Of a DNA stretch of 64,000 nucleotides, positions 24,569-32,956 are shown piece after piece. Source of the stretch: DASQHW01 sp038238245 (GTDB lineage: Bacteria > Actinomycetota > Acidimicrobiia > IMCC26256 > PALSA-610); assembly GCA_038238245.1 (NCBI GenBank), contig JBBRXX010000023.1:1-64000 (forward strand), in the 5' to 3' direction. A model generated the notes under the pieces. It saw nothing but the letters and a program-made list of their open reading frames with translations, was not told the DNA's origin and did not search any database. Position 1 is the stretch's first letter; each line of letters starts with the position of its first letter. The position numbers and the translations under genes are program-made.

Positions 24569-25318
24569 CTACAAGGCCGGGGAGTAGCCGCCGTCCACCG
24601 GATAGACCTGGCCGGTGATCCAGCCGGCGGCGTCGCTGCAGAGCAGGGCGACGAGCGGCGCGACGTCTTCGGGACGGCCGAGCCGGCGGATTGCGTAGCC
24701 CCGCGCCAGGCGCCGTTCGAAGTCGGGGTCACGCGCCACGGCTTCTTCGGTCGGGCCGGTGAGCATCGTGCCGAGCGCGACGCAGTTCGCCGTCACCCCG
24801 TGGGCCCCGACCTCGGCCGCGATCCCGCGCGTGAAACCCATCGCGCCGGCTTTGGCCGATCCGTAGATCGCCTGGAACCGCTCACCCCGGCGGCCGGCGT
24901 CCGAGACGATCGTGACCACTCTCCCCCACTCGCGATCGACCATCGCGCCGAGATACGCGTGCGTGACATGGAGCACGGCGCCGAGGTTGAGACGCATCAT
25001 CGATTCCCAGTCTTCGGGACTCGTGTCGACGAACGCCTTCAGCTCACCGAAACCCTCGGTCGGAATGCCGGCGTTGTTGACGAGGATGTCGACGGGACCG
25101 GGGGCTTCGCGCATGCGCGTGATCTTGAGCGGGCTGGTCACGTCCGCCTTCATCGCCTTGGCGTGCGTGTCGCCGCCGAGCTCGGCCGCGACCTTGTCCG
25201 CGCGTTCTTCGTAGATGTCGTTGACCCACACGAAGATGCCCGCGTCGACCAGTGCCCGGCAGATCGCGGTACCGACGCCGTTGCCGCCGCCCGTGACGAG
25301 CGCGGTGCGGCCGGCCAC
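24569..25318 (-). CDS. Short-chain dehydrogenase/reductase (SDR)
   Basis: A 249-residue NAD(P)H oxidoreductase of the classical SDR family. The cofactor motif TGGGNGVG is at about 9-16, with NNAG at 81-84 and the catalytic S139, Y152 and K156 (YGSAK). The C-terminus ends SDAAGWITGQVYPVDGGYSPAL, as in FabG-like enzymes. The substrate cannot be told. The GTG start overlaps the RNase J stop (TAGTG), with GGAGG just before it, so the two genes are translated together. Confidence 0.88.
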   Translation of the reverse strand: MAGRTALVTGGGNGVGTAICRALVDAGIFVWVNDIYEERADKVAAELGGDTHAKAMKADVTSPLKITRMREAPGPVDILVNNAGIPTEGFGELKAFVDTSPEDWESMMRLNLGAVLHVTHAYLGAMVDREWGRVVTIVSDAGRRGERFQAIYGSAKAGAMGFTRGIAAEVGAHGVTANCVALGTMLTGPTEEAVARDPDFERRLARGYAIRRLGRPEDVAPLVALLCSDAAGWITGQVYPVDGGYSPAL

Positions 25319-26988
25319 TACACCTCCATGACGACCGGGATCACAGCCGGCCGGCGGCGTGTGCGCTCGTCGATGAAGCGGCCGAGCGACCGGCGGGCGT
25401 GGCGGCGCATGGTGTCGAAGTCCGTCGCGCCCTCCTTGGCCGCGTCCGCAATCGACGCGCGCACGACCTGCTTCGCGTCCTCGAGCAGATCCTCGGCTTC
25501 GGGCGCGTACACCCAGCCCCGCGTGACGATCTCGGGGCCGGTGACGATCTCCCCGCTCACCTTGTCGACGGTCACGATGACGACGACCACGCCTTCTTCC
25601 GACAGCATGCGCCGGTCACGCAACACGCCGTGGCTGATGTCGCCGACGATCCCGTCGACGTACATGTACCCCGCGGGAACCGCACGCCGCTCGACCTCGG
25701 CATGCGCTTCGGTGAGCGTGACGACGTCGCCGTCTTCGCACACCAGCACGTGATCGGCGGCAACCCCGACATCTTCGGCGAGCCGGGCGTGATGCACGAG
25801 ATGGCGGTACTCGCCGTGCACGGGCACGAACCACTCCGGCGACACCAGGTTGAGCATGAACTTCAACTCTTCCTGCGACGCGTGGCCCGAGACGTGCACG
25901 GGTGAGGTGCGATCGTGCACGACTTCGGCACCCGCGCGGTGCAACGCGTCGATGACCCGGGACACGTTCGATTCGTTGCCCGGGATCGCGTGCGCGCTGA
26001 TCACGACGACGTCGTCGGGCGAGACCTTCACGTGCTTGTGCTCGTGCGCGGCCATGAGGGACAGCGCGCTCATTGGCTCGCCCTGCGAGCCCGTGCAGAT
26101 GATGCACACGTCGCCGGGCGCGTACCGCGAGGTTTCCTCGATGTCGAGCACCGCGTGCGAGGGAATGTCGAGGATGCCGCGCTCACGCGCGAGTGCCACG
26201 TTCTGGACCATGGACCGGCCGACGAACGCGACCCGCCGGCTGTGCGCGACCGCGGCATGCACGACCTGTTCCACGCGGTGCAGATGCGACGCGAAGCTGG
26301 TGACGATGAAGCGCTTGTCGGAGTGCTCACGGAACAACGCCCGCATCGCGGTACCGACCGTCGACTCCGAAGGCGTGAACCCGGGACGTTCGGCGTTCGT
26401 CGAGTCGGACAGCAGCAGGCGCACACCACCGTCGCGCCGCGCGAGCTCACCGAGCAGTGCAAGATCGGTCCGCCGTCCGTCGACGGGTGTGAGGTCGAGC
26501 TTGAAGTCGCCAGTGTGGATGATGGTGCCCACCGGCGTGAAGAATGCGACCGCGAAGCCGTGCGGCACCGAATGCGTGACGGGTACGAACTGACACTCGA
26601 TCGGACCGATGCGGCGGCGTTCGCCGTCGCCCACCTCGATCAGCTCGGTGCGGTTGAGCATGCCGGCTTCCTCGATGCGGTTGCGGGCCAGCGCCAGCGA
26701 CAAGCCCGATCCGTAGATCGGCACCGAGATGTCTCGAAGCAGGAACGCAAGCCCGCCCGCGTGGTCTTCGTGCGCGTGGGTGAGCAACACCGCTTCCACC
26801 CGGTTGGCGTTGTCACGCAGGTACGTGAAGTCGGGCAGGACGAGGTCGACGCCCGGCATGTCGGCGTCGGGGAACATGAGACCGCAGTCGACGACGAGAA
26901 TGCGGTTGCCGATCTCGAGGCAGAAGCAGTTCCGGCCGATCTCGCCGAGACCGCCGAGAAAGACGATGCGAACCGGCTCACTGCTCAT
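25318..26988 (-). CDS. rnj: Ribonuclease J
   Basis: A metallo-beta-lactamase RNase with endo- and 5'-exonuclease activity in the family. 556 residues. The metal motif is HAHEDH (H71, H73, D75, H76). Further marks are GDFKLD, SDSTNAERPGFTPSE, the beta-CASP core FIVTSFASHLHRVEQ, CTGSQGEP and HVSGHASQEEL. In actinobacteria this gene commonly follows dapA. Here dapA is not found in the window, and an accessory block separates rnj from dapB. Confidence 0.95.
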   Translation of the reverse strand: MSSEPVRIVFLGGLGEIGRNCFCLEIGNRILVVDCGLMFPDADMPGVDLVLPDFTYLRDNANRVEAVLLTHAHEDHAGGLAFLLRDISVPIYGSGLSLALARNRIEEAGMLNRTELIEVGDGERRRIGPIECQFVPVTHSVPHGFAVAFFTPVGTIIHTGDFKLDLTPVDGRRTDLALLGELARRDGGVRLLLSDSTNAERPGFTPSESTVGTAMRALFREHSDKRFIVTSFASHLHRVEQVVHAAVAHSRRVAFVGRSMVQNVALARERGILDIPSHAVLDIEETSRYAPGDVCIICTGSQGEPMSALSLMAAHEHKHVKVSPDDVVVISAHAIPGNESNVSRVIDALHRAGAEVVHDRTSPVHVSGHASQEELKFMLNLVSPEWFVPVHGEYRHLVHHARLAEDVGVAADHVLVCEDGDVVTLTEAHAEVERRAVPAGYMYVDGIVGDISHGVLRDRRMLSEEGVVVVIVTVDKVSGEIVTGPEIVTRGWVYAPEAEDLLEDAKQVVRASIADAAKEGATDFDTMRRHARRSLGRFIDERTRRRPAVIPVVMEV

Positions 26989-27023
26989 GCGGCCTGCGCC
27001 TCGCTCATTCGAGGCGCAACGTA

Positions 27024-27902
27024 TCACCGTGGCTGGCGGGCCTCGTCGATCACCCTTCGTGGTACCGGACGAAGGTCGTGGACGATCCCGACCCGGGACA
27101 GCAGCCACAGGATGTAGTAACTCGTGTCGATCTGCCACCACCGGAAACCCTGACGCGCGGAGCTCTGGTAGCGGTGGTGGTTGTTGTGCCATCCCTCGCC
27201 TGCCGTCACGAGCGCGATCAGCAACGAGTTGCGGCTGGTGTCGTCGGTGTCGTAACGCCGACGGCCGAACACGTGCGCGAGCGAGTTGACGAGGAACGTC
27301 GAGTGCCACAGCAACACCGTGCTGGCGAAGAAGCCGACGACGAGCCCGCTCCAACCACCGATCAGCCAACACACGACGGCGAGCGACCACGGACCGATCC
27401 AGTCGTGCGCGTTCATCCATCGCAGCTCGGGATACTTCGCGAAGTCCTTGATGTCGTCGACGGGCGTCGCGCCGTACTTGTCACACAGGATCCACCCGAC
27501 GTGACTCCACCAGAAGCCGTCCCGCGGCGAATGGATGTCGCGATCGGTGTCGGAGAACTTGTGGTGGTTGCGGTGATGCCCGGCCCACCAGAGCGGCCCC
27601 TTCTGCGCGCACGTCAAGCCGCCGAAGGCGAACACGAACTGTGCAACCCGGCCGAGGCGGTAACTGCGGTGCGAGAAGTACCGGTGATAGCCGGCGGTGA
27701 TGAAGAACATCCTGCCGAAGTACGTGCACGCGAGCAGGATGAGCGCGGTCCGGCTGACGCCCGTGAAGATCGCGAGCAGCGGGATCGCCTGCAGTGCGAG
27801 GAACGGAATCGACGTGGCCCAGTTCACGCGCCGTTCGGAGCGGGGCGCGACGGCGGTTTCGGCGCGTTCGGGACGGGGCGCTTCGAGCAGGTTCGTGGCC
27901 AC
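27024..27902 (-). CDS. Membrane fatty-acid (acyl-CoA) delta-9-type desaturase
   Basis: Introduces a double bond into fatty acyl chains at the membrane, using a di-iron centre held by histidines. 292 residues with the three His boxes in order: HRYFSH (73-78), HRNHH (110-114) and HNNHH (about 239-243). Four membrane segments are visible. It is most like the stearoyl-CoA desaturase group. The start is GTG 27902. A palindrome, CCTACC-GACT-GGTAGG, lies just downstream of its likely -10 (TATAGG, 27956-27961), suggesting repression by a TetR-type protein. Confidence 0.9.
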   Translation of the reverse strand: MATNLLEAPRPERAETAVAPRSERRVNWATSIPFLALQAIPLLAIFTGVSRTALILLACTYFGRMFFITAGYHRYFSHRSYRLGRVAQFVFAFGGLTCAQKGPLWWAGHHRNHHKFSDTDRDIHSPRDGFWWSHVGWILCDKYGATPVDDIKDFAKYPELRWMNAHDWIGPWSLAVVCWLIGGWSGLVVGFFASTVLLWHSTFLVNSLAHVFGRRRYDTDDTSRNSLLIALVTAGEGWHNNHHRYQSSARQGFRWWQIDTSYYILWLLSRVGIVHDLRPVPRRVIDEARQPR

Positions 27903-27936
27903 GCGGCCCCTCTCCGTCGCGGGCGGGGCGGACCGC

Positions 27937-27952
27937 CCTACCGACTGGTAGG
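27937..27952. promoter_or_regulatory. Operator-like palindrome before the desaturase gene
   Basis: CCTACC-GACT-GGTAGG is a perfect 6-bp inverted repeat. It is placed immediately after a possible -10 element (TATAGG, minus strand, 27956-27961), where a bound repressor would block initiation. The cognate regulator is unknown; two TetR genes lie within 2.5 kb. Confidence 0.5.
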
Positions 27953-28012
27953 TAGCCTATACCCGCGAAACGCCGATTCCCGCGCCGGAACCCGGGGTCG
28001 CCGGACGGCCCG

Positions 28013-29140
28013 TCAGGCGGTTGCTGCCTCGCGGTCCTTTGCGACCTCGTCGAGCGTGTCGTATTCCTCGCCCGTGTCGACCCAGTCCTCGAACTGGATC
28101 ACGCCGAGCTCGGTGAACCGCTTGCGCAGCCACGCGTCGTTGCGCTCGAGGAGCCCGAGCTTCTTGCAGTTCGGGACGATCTTCGAGAACAAGATGTTCT
28201 GGAACATCGCACGGCCTTCGTCGGCCATCACGAGCTGCAACGCGTCCTTCACCGGCACGCCCATGCGGTCCCAGACTTCCTGCTGCAGGAACCGGTCACG
28301 CATGCGTACGGCCGCCTCGAACGCAAACTCCTGGCGGTCCTTCATCTCCGCGTCGCTGAGCTCCTTGTAGTACTCCTGCAAGGACAGCACGCCGAAGGCG
28401 ACGTGACGCGCTTCGTCGCTCATCACGTAGCGCAGCAACCGCTTCAGCAGCGGCTCGGTCGTCATCTGGTGCAAGAAGCCGAACGCGGCCAACGCGAGAC
28501 CTTCGACCATGATCTGCATCCCGAGGTACGTCATGTCCCAGCGGCTCTCGGCGAGGATGTCGTCGAGCAACAAGCCGAGGTGGGCGTTGATCGGATAGTG
28601 CCCCGAAAGCTTCTCGTCGAGATACTTGGAGAACACCTCGACGTGACGAGCCTCGTCCACGACCTGGGTCGCCGCGTAGTACTTGGCGTCGATCCACGGC
28701 ACCGTCTCGACGATGCGCGCCGTACACAGGAGCGCGCCCTGCTCGCCGTGCAGGAACTGCGAAAGCGTCCAGTTCTGACCCTCGATGGCGAGCTCGACCC
28801 ACTGCTGCTCGGTCCACTTCTCGAACGGTGTGCCCGACAAGTCGACGGCGTCGCTGAAGAACTGGACGTCCTCGCGCGCCATGTTGTTGAGCGCGACCTT
28901 CTCCTGGTCGACGGGGATCGACCAGTCGAGGTCCGTCGTCACGTTCCACTGCGACGTCTTCGCCTTCTCGTACAGCTTCACGAGCGCGGGCCGGCTGCGC
29001 TCGTAGTCCCACGTGAAGACCGCGTCGAGGTTCGCGCCGACGGCATGAGACTTGGCGCCGACGTCCTTGTTGGTCACCGAAAGGATCGCTTCGAGATCGT
29101 TGATCTCGTCGCGACCGAGGATCTCCTGATTGCTCGTCAT
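28013..29140 (-). CDS. Ferritin-like diiron oxygenase (AurF / acyl-ACP desaturase type)
   Basis: A 375-residue soluble protein. Two copies of the motif E-X28-DEARH are present exactly: E in HGEQGALL then DEARHVE, and E in MVEGLALA then DEARHVA. This is the ligand set of ferritin-like diiron oxygenases such as AurF and of soluble acyl desaturases. It could oxygenate an amine or desaturate or hydroxylate an acyl chain; sequence does not decide. It is translated with the upstream TetR gene (ATGA overlap). A membrane desaturase gene follows 110 bp downstream on the same strand, which hints at lipid chemistry. Confidence 0.78.
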   Translation of the reverse strand: MTSNQEILGRDEINDLEAILSVTNKDVGAKSHAVGANLDAVFTWDYERSRPALVKLYEKAKTSQWNVTTDLDWSIPVDQEKVALNNMAREDVQFFSDAVDLSGTPFEKWTEQQWVELAIEGQNWTLSQFLHGEQGALLCTARIVETVPWIDAKYYAATQVVDEARHVEVFSKYLDEKLSGHYPINAHLGLLLDDILAESRWDMTYLGMQIMVEGLALAAFGFLHQMTTEPLLKRLLRYVMSDEARHVAFGVLSLQEYYKELSDAEMKDRQEFAFEAAVRMRDRFLQQEVWDRMGVPVKDALQLVMADEGRAMFQNILFSKIVPNCKKLGLLERNDAWLRKRFTELGVIQFEDWVDTGEEYDTLDEVAKDREAATA

Positions 29141-29736
29141 GGCGTTATCCCTTCGAAAGCGTTGGCCGGACGCAAGTAGCCCGGCAGTACGAAATCATCA
29201 ACGAGAGCGCGCACCTGGACGGCGTCGTGCACGTCGATGTGCTCCGACGGGCAGCACAGGTACGACAGAGTGATCCGCGCCACCCACTCGGCGAGCCGGG
29301 GGGCGAGATCGATCGGAAGGAACGGCTCGAACACCGGCGCAATCAGCTCGGCGGCCGCGGCCAGCACCGCGCTCTCGCGCTCGAACGCGAGGAACGGGAG
29401 CAACATCTCGGGCTCGTGGGCGGCGACGAAGGTGAGCGCAGGATGGCCGACCAGCGCCGCGGCCGCGGTGGTGATGACCGTCGTGACCGCTTCACCGAGG
29501 GACCCGGCCCCGTCGGCTGCGGCGCGCAGGTCGCGACCGAAGGTGGTGACCTCCCGGTCGACGAGCGCGCCGAGCAGCTGCTGTTTGCCGGGGAAGTAGC
29601 GGTAGACCGTGGCGCGCGCACACCCGGCCTCGCGGGCGACGTCGTCGAGCGTCGTCTTGGCCACGCCGACCCGCCCGATGCACGTCAGGGCCGCCTCGAG
29701 GACGCGGACGGCCTGGGTCGGGAGCTCGGAATCCAT
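29137..29736 (-). CDS. TetR-family transcriptional regulator (1)
   Basis: A 199-residue regulator. The N-terminal helix-turn-helix is clear (CIGRVGVAKTTLDDVAREAGCARATVYRYFPGKQQLL); the C-terminal domain is the ligand pocket. ATG 29736 (MDSELPTQ) is chosen over a TTG at 29748. It overlaps the diiron-protein gene by four bases, so it very likely controls that operon and itself. A 7-bp inverted repeat lies immediately upstream. Its C-terminal pattern (AEWVARITLSYL... DAVQVRALVDDFVLPG) is shared with the neighbouring TetR (2), so the pair are paralogues. Confidence 0.88.
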   Translation of the reverse strand: MDSELPTQAVRVLEAALTCIGRVGVAKTTLDDVAREAGCARATVYRYFPGKQQLLGALVDREVTTFGRDLRAAADGAGSLGEAVTTVITTAAAALVGHPALTFVAAHEPEMLLPFLAFERESAVLAAAAELIAPVFEPFLPIDLAPRLAEWVARITLSYLCCPSEHIDVHDAVQVRALVDDFVLPGYLRPANAFEGITP

Positions 29737-29739
29737 CAC

Positions 29740-29768
29740 ATGAGACAATCACGCATTGAACGTCTCAT
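29740..29768. promoter_or_regulatory. Inverted repeat upstream of TetR (1)
   Basis: ATGAGAC-N15-GTCTCAT, perfect 7-bp arms, starting four bases before the regulator's start codon. It is a candidate autoregulatory operator of the TetR-diiron operon. Confidence 0.5.
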
Positions 29769-29802
29769 TGTCAATGTGTCGCCCGTCACACCCCGGCGCG
29801 AT

Positions 29803-29839
29803 TGCAACGAAACGGCAGGTTACGGGCCGTTTCGTTGCA
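29803..29839 (-). repeat. Dispersed 37-bp hairpin repeat, copy 1
   Basis: TGCAACGAAACGGC (29803-29816) and its exact complement GCCGTTTCGTTGCA (29826-29839) form a perfect 14-bp stem with a nine-base loop. One arm encodes the last residues of TetR (2) (QRNGP). A second copy is at 47152-47188. Both occur near the 3' ends of minus-strand genes, so a terminator or mRNA-end role is possible. Confidence 0.8.
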
Positions 29840-30425
29840 CACAGATGCCGCCGAGGAGGTCGGTGCTGACCAGGTCGCGGACCTGGTCGGGGTCCTCGAG
29901 GTCCCAGCGGCCCGGGGCGCCGATGAGGGAGAGGATCGAGCGGGCGAGGTATTCCGCGGCCCGGTCCGGGTCGAGCCCGGGTCGGAGCCGGCCGGCGTCG
30001 GCTTCGCGCCGGAGGTAGGGCTGGAGGAAGTCGGCGATGAACGGGAGGGTCTTCGCCGCCTCCGTGGTGAGCAGCGGCAGGAGCCGCTCGGGTTCGGTGT
30101 CCATGATCTTGCGCAGGAGCACGTGCTCGGCGATCGAGCGGTGCGCGAACCAGAGGCCGGTGCGCAGCAGGTCGGCGAGGTCCGGTGCGTCCCGCACCTG
30201 GTCGGCGAGCTTCGTGAAGTAGTTGGTGAGCTCCCAACCGACGGTTTCGAGCAACAGCTCGTCGCGTCCGCCCGGGAATTGCCGGTAGATCGTGGCCCGC
30301 GAGACGCCCGACTCCTTCACGACGTCCTCGATCGTCGTCTTGCCGAGCCCGAACCGCTCCACACACCGATAGGTCGCCGCGAGCAACCGGTCTCGCTGCG
30401 AGAGCGGATCGGTCGCCTGGGTCAT
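29820..30425 (-). CDS. TetR-family transcriptional regulator (2), candidate biotin-operon regulator
   Basis: A 201-residue regulator starting MTQATDPLSQRD. The helix-turn-helix is ERFGLGKTTIEDVVKESG followed by VSRATIYRQFPGG. It is divergent from bioA, and a perfect palindrome (30433-30447) lies between the two starts. In actinobacteria a TetR-family protein, BioQ, represses biotin genes; position makes that role attractive here, but I cannot confirm orthology. The C-terminal domain resembles TetR (1) (AEYLARSILSLIGAP... PDQVRDLVSTDLLGG). Its last codons lie in a dispersed hairpin repeat. Confidence 0.87.
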   Translation of the reverse strand: MTQATDPLSQRDRLLAATYRCVERFGLGKTTIEDVVKESGVSRATIYRQFPGGRDELLLETVGWELTNYFTKLADQVRDAPDLADLLRTGLWFAHRSIAEHVLLRKIMDTEPERLLPLLTTEAAKTLPFIADFLQPYLRREADAGRLRPGLDPDRAAEYLARSILSLIGAPGRWDLEDPDQVRDLVSTDLLGGICVQRNGP

Positions 30426-30432
30426 GCAACAC

Positions 30433-30447
30433 ATTCTGCGCCAGAAT
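30433..30447. promoter_or_regulatory. Palindromic operator between TetR (2) and bioA
   Basis: ATTCTG-CGC-CAGAAT, perfect 6-bp arms, eight bases upstream of the TetR (2) start codon and in the shared region with bioA. It is a strong candidate site for autoregulation and control of bioAFD. Confidence 0.62.
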
Positions 30448-30491
30448 CGCTCGATGAAGTCGCACGAGTCGCACGACGCGGTGAGCGAACC

Positions 30492-30559
30492 GCAGCGCAG
30501 CGAACTCGCCGGAGCGGCGAGCGCTCGCGGGCCGGGTATCCCCCGCAGCGAGTGCGACC
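30492..30559 (+). repeat. Dispersed ~70-bp repeat, copy B
   Basis: Runs from GCAGCGCAGCGAACTCGCC to GCAGCGAGTGCGACC, in the same orientation as copy A (24493-24565). It lies just before the bioA ribosome-binding site. It is open in the bioA frame (SELAGAASARGPGIPRSECD), so a naive start call adds it to BioA. Three bases of the central hairpin are missing relative to copy A. Confidence 0.85.
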
Positions 30560-30570
30560 AGGAAACATGG

Positions 30571-31845
30571 GTGAAGCGGGATGCCGCGGTGGTGTGGCAC
30601 GGGTTCACGCAGATGGCCGCGTACGCGGGCAACGCGCCGATCATCGTGGAGCGCGCGGAGGGCCACGAGGTGATCGACGTCGACGGCCGGCGCTACCTCG
30701 ACGCGATCTCGTCGCTGTGGGTCACGACGCTCGGACACTGCGTGCCCGAGCTCGACGACGCGATACGCGAGCAGCTTGGCAGAGGCGCGCACACGACGAT
30801 GCTCGGCAACGGCAATCGCGCGGTGATCGAGCTCTCGGAGGCGCTCGCCGCCGTCGTGCCGGTCGACGACGCGCACTTCCTGTATGCGTCGGATGGCGCG
30901 TCGGCCGTCGAACAGGCGCTGAAGATCGCGTTCCAGTACTGGGTGAATCGTCGTGTCGCGGGTCGCACGACCTTCCTCGCGTTCGGCGGCGCATACCACG
31001 GCGACACCATCGGTGCGCTCTCGCTCGGCGACAGCGGTTTCGGCACGGACGTGTTCGACCCGTTGCGCTTCCCGGTGCTGCGCGCGCCCAATATTGCCGA
31101 GCCCGACTGCTTCGGCACCGCGTGCCGGATGATCGAGGCGCACGCGAGCGAGCTCGCGGCCGTGATCATCGAGCCGCTCGTGCAAGGGGCGGCGGGTATG
31201 CAACTGGCCGGTCCCGACGGTCTCGCGCGGCTTGCGGACGCGTGCCGCGCCCATGACGTGCTGCTCATCTGCGACGAGGTCGCGACCGGGTTCGGTCGCA
31301 CCGGCACACTGTTCGCAAGCGAGCAGGCCGGGATCCGTCCCGACCTCATGTGCCTCGGAAAGGGCTTGACGGCCGGCTACCTCCCGATGTCGGCCACGGT
31401 CGCGAGCGGGCGCGTGTTCGACGCGTTCCTCGGCCCGGATCTCGGCACGAACACGCTGTACCACGGTCATTCGTACGGCGGGAACGCGCTCGCGGCCGCC
31501 GTGGCGTTGCGTCACCTCGAGTTGCTCGACGCGTGGAATGTGCTCGCCAACGTGCGCGCCCGGTCCGAGGAGCTCGCGGGGCTGCTCGACGATCGCATCG
31601 CCTCCAAGCCGGCCGTCAAGGAGGTCCGGCTGAGGGGCCTCATGGGCGGGATCGAGCTCGCGCCGCCTGGTCAAGACCTTCGCTACGGACGCCGGGTGTG
31701 CGCGGCGAGCGTGGCGCGTGGCGTGCTCGTGCGGCCGCTCGGCGACGTCGTGGTGCTGATGCCGCCGCTCACGATCACGTCCGAGGAGCTGCATCGGATC
31801 GTGCATGCGCTCGACGCGGCGATCGACGACGTGTGCGAACGATGA
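30571..31845 (+). CDS. bioA: Adenosylmethionine-8-amino-7-oxononanoate aminotransferase BioA
   Basis: Converts KAPA to DAPA in biotin synthesis with SAM as amino donor. 424 residues from GTG 30571 (VKRDAAVVWHGFTQ). AGGAA stands six bases before it and the family N-terminus begins there. The frame is open to ATG 30424, but those extra 49 residues come from repeat copy B and are not BioA-like. Motifs: YASDGASAVEQALK, GGAYHGDTIGALS, LLICDEVATGFGRTG (D235) and PLP lysine K264 (LGKGLTAGYLP). It heads bioA-bioF-bioD. Confidence 0.92.
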   Translation: MKRDAAVVWHGFTQMAAYAGNAPIIVERAEGHEVIDVDGRRYLDAISSLWVTTLGHCVPELDDAIREQLGRGAHTTMLGNGNRAVIELSEALAAVVPVDDAHFLYASDGASAVEQALKIAFQYWVNRRVAGRTTFLAFGGAYHGDTIGALSLGDSGFGTDVFDPLRFPVLRAPNIAEPDCFGTACRMIEAHASELAAVIIEPLVQGAAGMQLAGPDGLARLADACRAHDVLLICDEVATGFGRTGTLFASEQAGIRPDLMCLGKGLTAGYLPMSATVASGRVFDAFLGPDLGTNTLYHGHSYGGNALAAAVALRHLELLDAWNVLANVRARSEELAGLLDDRIASKPAVKEVRLRGLMGGIELAPPGQDLRYGRRVCAASVARGVLVRPLGDVVVLMPPLTITSEELHRIVHALDAAIDDVCER

Positions 31846-31855
31846 CGGACGAACG

Positions 31856-32956
31856 ATGACGTGGCGCGCGTGGGCCGATGCCGAGGCCCGTGCGATCCGC
31901 GCCGCGGGCCGATGGCGCGCACCCCGTGACGTTGACAGCGATGGACACGGACCGGTCGCGTTTGCGTCGAACGACTACCTCGGCCTGACCCGCCATCCCG
32001 CGGTCGTCGCCGCTGCCCGCGACGCACTGGAACGCGACGGGGCCGGGAGTGGCTCGGCGCGGCTCATTGTCGGTTCCCGGCCCGTGCACTCGGCGCTCGA
32101 GCGCGCGCTCGCGGCGTGGAAGCACACACCTCGCGCCGCGCTCTTCCCCACCGGGTTCGCCACGAACCTCGGCGTGTTGACGACATTCGGCACGCCGGGC
32201 GCGCTGGTGTGCAGCGACGAGCTGAACCACGCGTCGATCATCGACGGTTGCCGGCTGGCCCGGGCCGAGGTCGCGGTGTACCGCCACGGCGACCTCGAAC
32301 ATCTGGCATCGCTGCTCCGTGATCGCGGCGGACGGCGGGCGCTCGTCGTGAGTGACAGCGTGTTCTCGATGGATGGCGACGCTGCCGACGTCGATGCGCT
32401 CGTCGAGCTGTGCACGCGCGAGCGCGCATTGTGTGTGCTCGACGAGGCCCATGCGGTGCTCGGGCCCGACGTCGTGGTTCCGGACGACGCCGACGTCCTG
32501 CGTGTCGGCACGTTGTCGAAGACCCTCGGTTCGCTCGGCGGCTTCGTCGCGGGCCCGACGCGCTACATCGAGCTCGTCGAGAACCGGGCCCGCCCGTACA
32601 TCTTCACGACCGCGCCGACGCCGGCCGACAGCGCGGCGGCACTCGCCGCACTCGGTGTGCTGCGCTCGGCCGAGGGTGACGCGCTCGTCGCGCGCCTGCG
32701 GGAGCTCGTCCACCGCATTCGTGCCTGGCATCCGTCGCCGATCGTGCCGTTCGTGATTGGCGACGAGGGCGCGACCCTCGAGGCGGCCGCCGCGTTGTTC
32801 GACCGCGGCGTGCTCGTCCCCGCGATCCGTCCCCCGACCGTTGCACCCGGCACCTCTCGGCTGCGCGTCACGCTGTCCGCCGCGCACACGGACGCGCAGG
32901 TTGCGCAACTCGAACGCGCGCTTGCCGACGTGCTCGGAGAGCTCCGCACCGCGTGA
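31856..32956 (+). CDS. bioF: 8-amino-7-oxononanoate synthase BioF
   Basis: Condenses pimeloyl thioester with alanine to make KAPA. 366 residues, PLP-dependent alpha-oxoamine synthase fold. Motifs: FASNDYLGLTRHP (about 36-48), GSARLIVGSRPVHSALE, DELNHASIIDG, CVLDEAHAVLG and PLP lysine K222 (TLSKTLGSLGG). The start ATG 31856 is ten bases after the bioA stop; its own stop overlaps the bioD GTG. It is somewhat shorter than many BioF proteins but the core is complete. Confidence 0.93.
   Translation: MTWRAWADAEARAIRAAGRWRAPRDVDSDGHGPVAFASNDYLGLTRHPAVVAAARDALERDGAGSGSARLIVGSRPVHSALERALAAWKHTPRAALFPTGFATNLGVLTTFGTPGALVCSDELNHASIIDGCRLARAEVAVYRHGDLEHLASLLRDRGGRRALVVSDSVFSMDGDAADVDALVELCTRERALCVLDEAHAVLGPDVVVPDDADVLRVGTLSKTLGSLGGFVAGPTRYIELVENRARPYIFTTAPTPADSAAALAALGVLRSAEGDALVARLRELVHRIRAWHPSPIVPFVIGDEGATLEAAAALFDRGVLVPAIRPPTVAPGTSRLRVTLSAAHTDAQVAQLERALADVLGELRTA

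Noticed and set aside
29749..31806. A 685-codon minus-strand frame opposite bioA
   Set aside because: The sequence is Arg/His-rich without motifs, while bioA and TetR (2) on the same DNA are clear.
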